Shown in pieces: positions 59,385-64,000 of a DNA stretch of 64,000 bases. The notes under the pieces were generated by a model that made no database searches, was not told where the DNA came from, and saw nothing but the letters and a program-made list of their open reading frames with translations. Each line of letters opens with the position of its first letter. Within the stretch, counting starts at the first letter, position 1. The translations under genes were made by a program, and so were the position numbers. The stretch is from Batkoa obscura (Eukaryota; Entomophthoromycota; Entomophthoromycetes; Entomophthorales; Batkoaceae): NCBI GenBank assembly GCA_030770535.1, contig JASVEC010000070.1:1-64000 (forward strand), read 5' to 3'.

Positions 59385-60158
59385 ATGGTAAAATTAATCT
59401 CAAAGGTGCATACTTAAAATTCCCCTAATACAAACCCATATGTTAGAGTAGTTTAATAAGTTGTAAGCTTGACCAAGATATCTTAAATAAAATCAAAAAA
59501 TTCCGTTTTGCAAAAGATTTAGGAGATTGTTCATATATCTTAGGTAACCTCTATTAAAAATAAATCAAAGGAATATAAATTAATCGTTAGTACAGTAAGC
59601 ATAAACCGAAAATTAATGCAGACTGAGTTAGAAGCTGAAGAAAAACAAACAACTTTTGAGGAACTTTTAGAAGAGCTACCAGAAGACTCACCAATATATC
59701 CTTTTTTTGAAATTTATACTTTTGTTTATTTATTACTAACAATCCTTAACTTTATATTTCTTTAATACGTTTATTATATTGAGCTTTAAGGTAGTTTAAG
59801 TACATTGATATTATTTCTAATTTAAATGTTATTTTAGCAAGAGTTAAAAGATGGGAGAGTGAAATATCCACTTGTATTGATTCATTATAGCCCACCTGGA
59901 GGTAATTTTTGACTTGTAGTAATCATTCCAAACGTCAACATTAATTTCAATTTCTAATGCTTAGTTTCTCATGAACTTAATATGCTATTTTCCACTACCA
60001 GAAGTAATTTCATGAAAGAAACAGGGCTAAATCGCGTAAGCTTTTGTATTTTATTAGTTTAATGACATTGTTTTATTTTGTCTTTTAAACAGGCTTTAGA
60101 GTTGCAAGATAAAGAAGAATTTGATTTAGATTGGGTTTGTGAAAAGTTAAATATTTAA
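59385..60158 (+). CDS. GMF1: Glia maturation factor homolog (ADF-H, Arp2/3 debranching)
   Basis: GMF (yeast AIM7, fission yeast gmf1) binds Arp2/3 and removes actin branches, important at endocytic patches. Exons: 59385-59387 (proposed, the ATG only), 59468-59543, 59596-59723, 59838-59901, 59965-60035, 60093-60158. They give 135 aa, close to the family's ~140. Diagnostic pieces: DILNKIKKFRFAKDL, TFEELLEELPEDSPIY, QELKDGRVKYPLVLIHYSPP, HELNMLFSTTRSNFMKETGL, and a final EEFDLDWVCEKLN. All internal splice phases match. The first exon is the uncertain point: an ATG directly followed by GTAAAA gives M-LDQDIL and the right length. The third intron has a weak GTTTAT donor and contains a TACTAAC branch site. 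Confidence 0.9.
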
Positions 60159-60822
60159 ATGTTTAATAGTCATAATAGTTATAAAAATTTGATTATTCCT
60201 ATAATTATATTAATGGTTTTTTTAAATGTTTCACTTTTGATTTTAAATTTTTTGTTTTATTATCCACTATCCAATTCTAGGCTATAAAAAAGAACGTTAT
60301 TCTTGGTAATGTTTTACTATTTTATTAGCATTTCCCAACACTCATAATATTACATTTATAAAAATCTATACTTATTTTGATTCAAAATTTCTCTTTAACA
60401 ATTTAGAACTGTTACCTTTCTACTAAAATTAAAAACTTATGCAGAAGCTTTTACTCTTCAGTTTAATCAACCAACTTCCTCTTCATTTGTCATTAGCTCC
60501 CTTTTTGCTAATACTCAATACCCAGCATTGCAAAGGATAGAAAGTAAAATGAATTTGATTTAATTTTTTATCTCTTCTAAAAATAAAAACAAAGCAGAGG
60601 CATTTTTCAATCTACTAGAGTATATTTGTTGATCTATTGCGCCTTTCAAACCAGCTAATCGAGGATTCAGTTTATTATTGTAAATAAAACATTTAATCTA
60701 TATAGTAGCATTTTAAGAATAAAAATGTAATTTCAAGTTACGTCATTAGCAAAAAAATTATCCATTAAATAAGAATTTTAAAAAAACTATTTTCCCTTCT
60801 TTATAGCATTAAACGCTATATC
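60159..60822. other. Spacer between GMF and F-box gene
   Basis: No gene supported; it holds the promoter of the F-box gene. Confidence 0.5.
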
Positions 60823-62121
60823 ATGCCCTTGTCCTTTACTGATTTATCTGATGTATTATTAGAAGAAATCTTCCAATTTATAAATCCAGAACAACTATTT
60901 GAACTACGTTTATTGAATGAAGTAATATATAACATAGTCAACAAAGTAATCAAGATAAACTTAATCTACTCCAACTACAACCATAGTAAACATAGAAGAT
61001 ACAAATCTTATCAACTAAAATTCATTAAAGAAAATGGCTCACTGATGAAGCATTTAAATATAACCAGTAATGAAATGGAATATATTGGCTACTGTTCTAA
61101 CATAGTATCTTTATACTACGAGAACTTATTTAATAGTAACGATAACAACAATGAATTAGGAGTTAGTTTACCAAAATTGAAGAGATTGGTGATAAAATCA
61201 TTAGATAGCGGTTTGACTCATTATTTAGAATTATTTAGCAGATATTTAACTCAAATTGAAATGATAGAAGTCTACACATATAATTTAAACATGGGAACAG
61301 TTATTAATTACTTAAATCCAGGGATATTGAAGTCATTGAAGTTACATGTCACTGGTGGTGATTTGGAACTCCATGGATTGGATAGAATCAAGAGTGAGTT
61401 TGTTAATCTAAAAGTGTTATATCTGAAATCCAAAGATCATATCAGTGTCCCTATTAATTTCAGTTTCAATTTAAGCTTTATTGCTCATGTAAAATTAGAA
61501 CTCGAAGGTCCTTTAGATCTTGATTTTATTGTTAATTACTTTGGGGATTTAAAAGTATTTGAAAGTATTAAATTGATTGATAACTCAAGTCCTGGTCTTA
61601 TAGGAAATGATGTTACTATTGATTTGACTTTATTTGAAGGTGTTAAACTTAATACTTTAGGTTATATTAGTATGAAAAATAATGCTGGTTTTGAGTTATT
61701 AAAACTACCAAGTTTAAAACAAGTTTATATCAAAAACCTATCCAAAGATTTATTGAGATCGATAGCTTCGCTCCCCAATGTAAATACCATCTACATTGAT
61801 CGATTATATTTTGATATCAAAGAAATGACCTACGAAACTAATATAAATGAAACTTGTAACTACAAATGTACTCATATAAAAAACATAACCATCAATTATT
61901 TTTATCCATTAGTCGAAGAATTCTTTGATTTTTTAAGTTTTTTTCCAAATCTTCAATTGATCCGAATTAATAAATTCAACCTTATGGATGTTAATACAGA
62001 GAGTATTTTTGAGCTTAAGACCCCCTTATTACTTGTTGCTCCCATCACTCATTTTTTAGATTCGAAATTATGTGATAGATTAAAGCAGGTTCCAATGCTG
62101 AGCTGGATCAAGTTGGAATAG
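60823..62121 (+). CDS. F-box protein with LRR-like region (432 aa)
   Basis: Single exon. The N-terminal F-box (MPLSFTDLSDVLLEEIFQFI, then NPEQLFELRLLNEVIYNIVN) is the Skp1-binding part of an SCF ubiquitin ligase adaptor. Irregular Leu-rich units follow (LKRLVIKSLDSGL, LKSLKLHVTGGDLEL, LKVLYLKSKDHI, LKQVYIKNLSKDLL), a likely solenoid for substrate recognition. It belongs to the same broad type as the gene at 42332-43717 but is clearly diverged. The target is unknown. Intact. Confidence 0.85.
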   Translation: MPLSFTDLSDVLLEEIFQFINPEQLFELRLLNEVIYNIVNKVIKINLIYSNYNHSKHRRYKSYQLKFIKENGSLMKHLNITSNEMEYIGYCSNIVSLYYENLFNSNDNNNELGVSLPKLKRLVIKSLDSGLTHYLELFSRYLTQIEMIEVYTYNLNMGTVINYLNPGILKSLKLHVTGGDLELHGLDRIKSEFVNLKVLYLKSKDHISVPINFSFNLSFIAHVKLELEGPLDLDFIVNYFGDLKVFESIKLIDNSSPGLIGNDVTIDLTLFEGVKLNTLGYISMKNNAGFELLKLPSLKQVYIKNLSKDLLRSIASLPNVNTIYIDRLYFDIKEMTYETNINETCNYKCTHIKNITINYFYPLVEEFFDFLSFFPNLQLIRINKFNLMDVNTESIFELKTPLLLVAPITHFLDSKLCDRLKQVPMLSWIKLE

Positions 62122-63580
62122 ATTAAGAGTTTGTTTCTGTAGTTTCTGTAGATATTAAAATAAATTTATGGCTATATGTATGCAAAGTATTATACTACTG
62201 AGGACATATTTTTGATAGAAGGATCAGTTTTTGTGACTTTAAAATAGAAATCGCAACATTTTTTTAATAACAAAACCTAGCTTTAAATCTAGCCCTAAAT
62301 CTGACCCTAACTTTATTATAACAATAAAGCAATATTTTAATTTAAAAGAACTATAACATTTAAATTTAAAAGGGAGATGTAAAATCTTCACATTATAAAA
62401 ATTACTTGCTTGATAGACGCTAAAAATACTTGGTTTTTGAACGCCCGAAATATATACTTTAAAGATATAGGGATATAAGGTTTTCTAATCGTTTGGAAAA
62501 AGGAGTAATAGAATCAGTTCTATGCAAGGGTAAAGTGAATTTTCTATTAATAAACAAAAGATGAAAACGAGATAAATTGTTTACGAATCTTCTTTTGATA
62601 GTTTTTAAAAATCTCCATTGATAATTACTTATATATTACTATATCAGTTGGAGTTTGTAGCTTTGTATTTGGCATAGCTTTCTGTGTTATTAAATGGGGG
62701 TGTAATTGTATAAGAATAGGGATGAAGTTGGAAGAAAATAGTGATCCAACAAATAGTAACGGAATAAAGCAAATCAGAGAAAATCATGAGCCTACTGAAT
62801 TAAGCGAAATACGAATAGAAAACATCTCAGTTATGAATCGAAACAAGTCTTATGTAACTGTCGTAGAAAGGGATAAAATGATTATGAAAAGGAATAAATA
62901 CATCTATTTTAGTAACAGTTGTATAATAAAAGCAAATTGTCAAACATTAAATTCAGAATAGATGTATTTTGAAATTGGATTAATTGATTTGAGTGATATA
63001 TTTCAACTCTTAATTAAATATGTAGATAAAAGCAATGGTCATATATAAAGTTTAATAGCATTTGTAGAATCTCATATGCTAATAAACAATAATATATATA
63101 GTGTAAATATTAATAAAAAGCAATAAAAAATGCTTTTGTTCATATACTAAAACAGAGAGACATTGTAAGGTGTTTCTACGATGCATCACTAAAAGAAATA
63201 ATATTTACTTACAACGGCAGTGATTTATGTTATTGCCAATTTTATTACATTACAATATACCCCATTATATATAGATAGTTAGTAATTACAATAAAAAACA
63301 ATTGTTATTATGTTTTTTATATATATAGTAAATATTGCAAATTTGTTATTAAATAAATAAATTAAATAAACCAAAACTTTATGTGAGATTTTTTAATTTA
63401 TTTAAATAACAAATTAATTATCTTAATATTATAATTACATTATTAATATATTATTAAGTTGATAAATGACTGTATAAAATGAGATAACTAGCTTTAAAGC
63501 TATAATCAACTACTTTTATATAATATAAGCAATACAATATTAGTTTTTATTTACTATAATAACTATTTGCTTTTTAACTA
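62122..63580. other. Spacer with one doubtful open frame
   Basis: A plus-strand frame at 62722-62961 (79 codons, MKLEENSDPTNSNGIKQIRE onward) has protein-like composition and sits in a less AT-rich patch. No family, intron or promoter supports it, so I leave it uncalled. Otherwise AT-rich. Confidence 0.35.
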
Positions 63581-63687
63581 TTTGGTGATGCATTTTTTCG
63601 TTTGAGGATTTTACTAACGATCTTTCCGTTCAAATAGCGCTTAAAAAAAATGAAAAGTAATGAAATCAAAAAAATCATCCTCATTTG
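63581..63687 (+). repeat. MITE copy 23
   Basis: Forward copy with diverged ends (TTTGGTGATGC and TCATCCTCATTT). The core CGTTCAAATAGCGCTTAAAA is clear. Confidence 0.87.
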
Positions 63688-63742
63688 TTAGCTTAATTAT
63701 TAATAATTTAAGTAATATTAACATTTGATAATTGATTTCTGT

Positions 63743-63841
63743 TATTCGGAGCTGTTTTTTGGTTTCATTATTTTTCATTTTTTAAGCGCTATTTGAGTGA
63801 AAAGATTGTAGTAAAATTCTTAAAAAAATACATCCCCATTT
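63743..63841 (-). repeat. MITE copy 24
   Basis: Reverse copy facing copy 23 across 55 bp. The left end is degraded and the right end is ACATCCCCATT. Confidence 0.88.
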
Positions 63842-63874
63842 AATAAACTATTTACTTGCTATGAAAGTTAGTGT

Positions 63875-64000
63875 TCATTAGAGTTAAAAACAGTTTTTGC
63901 TTGATTGACTAACTACAAGTTAGGAAACCTTGATTTATGTAACTAAAATGGATTTAAATTGTAAAAAATAAGCATATAATAGATTATGGATTATACAAGA
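63875..64000 (+). mobile_element. Second copy of the unknown element seen at 16335, cut by window end
   Basis: The sequence from GAAAGTTAGTGTTCATTAGA to the window end aligns with 16335-16475. It conserves VKNS-CLID and I-YGLYK in translation, with stops. It continues beyond the window. Confidence 0.6.

Noticed and set aside
62285-62310. CCCTAA-like words resembling telomere repeats
   Set aside because: Only scattered words (GCCCTAAATCTGACCCTAAC), no true tandem array; likely chance.

Overview
The window looks like nuclear DNA of an extremely AT-rich early-diverging fungus. My best inference is an entomophthoralean (Conidiobolus-like). Genes are small, with phase-varied GT-AG introns of about 40-110 nt. 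The gene content is fungal: three CBM21 glycogen-targeting proteins, a DHA2-type MFS drug transporter, a PHO85/CDK5 kinase, GMF and a fungal Qc-SNARE. It also has a secreted chymotrypsin-fold protease and expanded F-box families. Mitochondrial genes (ECHS1, SDHAF2) argue against the equally AT-rich anaerobic Neocallimastigomycota. No tRNA, rRNA, CRISPR or prokaryotic signal was seen.

Layout. 1-1.1 kb: decayed STI1/HOP copy cut by a MITE. 2-3.6 kb: CCCH zinc-finger gene (minus). 5.3-8.4 kb: Asn-rich secreted protein. 8.6-10.9 kb: nine-exon epsin (minus). 11.5-12.8 kb: eight-exon enoyl-CoA hydratase (minus). 13-18 kb: repeat-rich desert with MITEs and decayed coding fragments. 19-26.2 kb: three paralogous PP1/glycogen-targeting CBM21 genes. 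28.8-32 kb: serine protease, SDHAF2 and an eleven-exon CDK5/PHO85 kinase. 32-39.4 kb: desert with an F-box pseudogene and one small unknown two-exon gene. 39.4-43.7 kb: TMCO4/DUF726 protein and an F-box gene. 46.6-48.4 kb: DHA2 transporter with an apparent frameshift. 49-53.1 kb: a damaged DEAD-box helicase with a tandemly duplicated 3' end, head-to-head with a Qc-SNARE gene that carries its own local duplication. 55.2-56 kb: secreted phosphodiesterase. 58.2-58.8 kb: GPI-type surface protein. 59.4-60.2 kb: GMF. 60.8-62.1 kb: second F-box gene.

The commonest non-genic component is one MITE family of about 100-107 bp with near-perfect terminal inverted repeats. I count 24 copies in both orientations, almost all between genes. 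Small themes run through the genes: glycogen control (three CBM21 regulators plus PHO85-type kinase), endocytosis and membrane traffic (epsin, Qc-SNARE, TMCO4, GMF on actin), mitochondrial metabolism, and secreted or surface proteins. No operon-like organisation is expected or seen.

The observations I rate highest are the MITE family, the two neighbouring local duplications at 49-52.7 kb, the CBM21 cluster, the serine at the S1-pocket position of the protease, and two matching but unidentified decayed coding fragments (16.3 kb and the window end).
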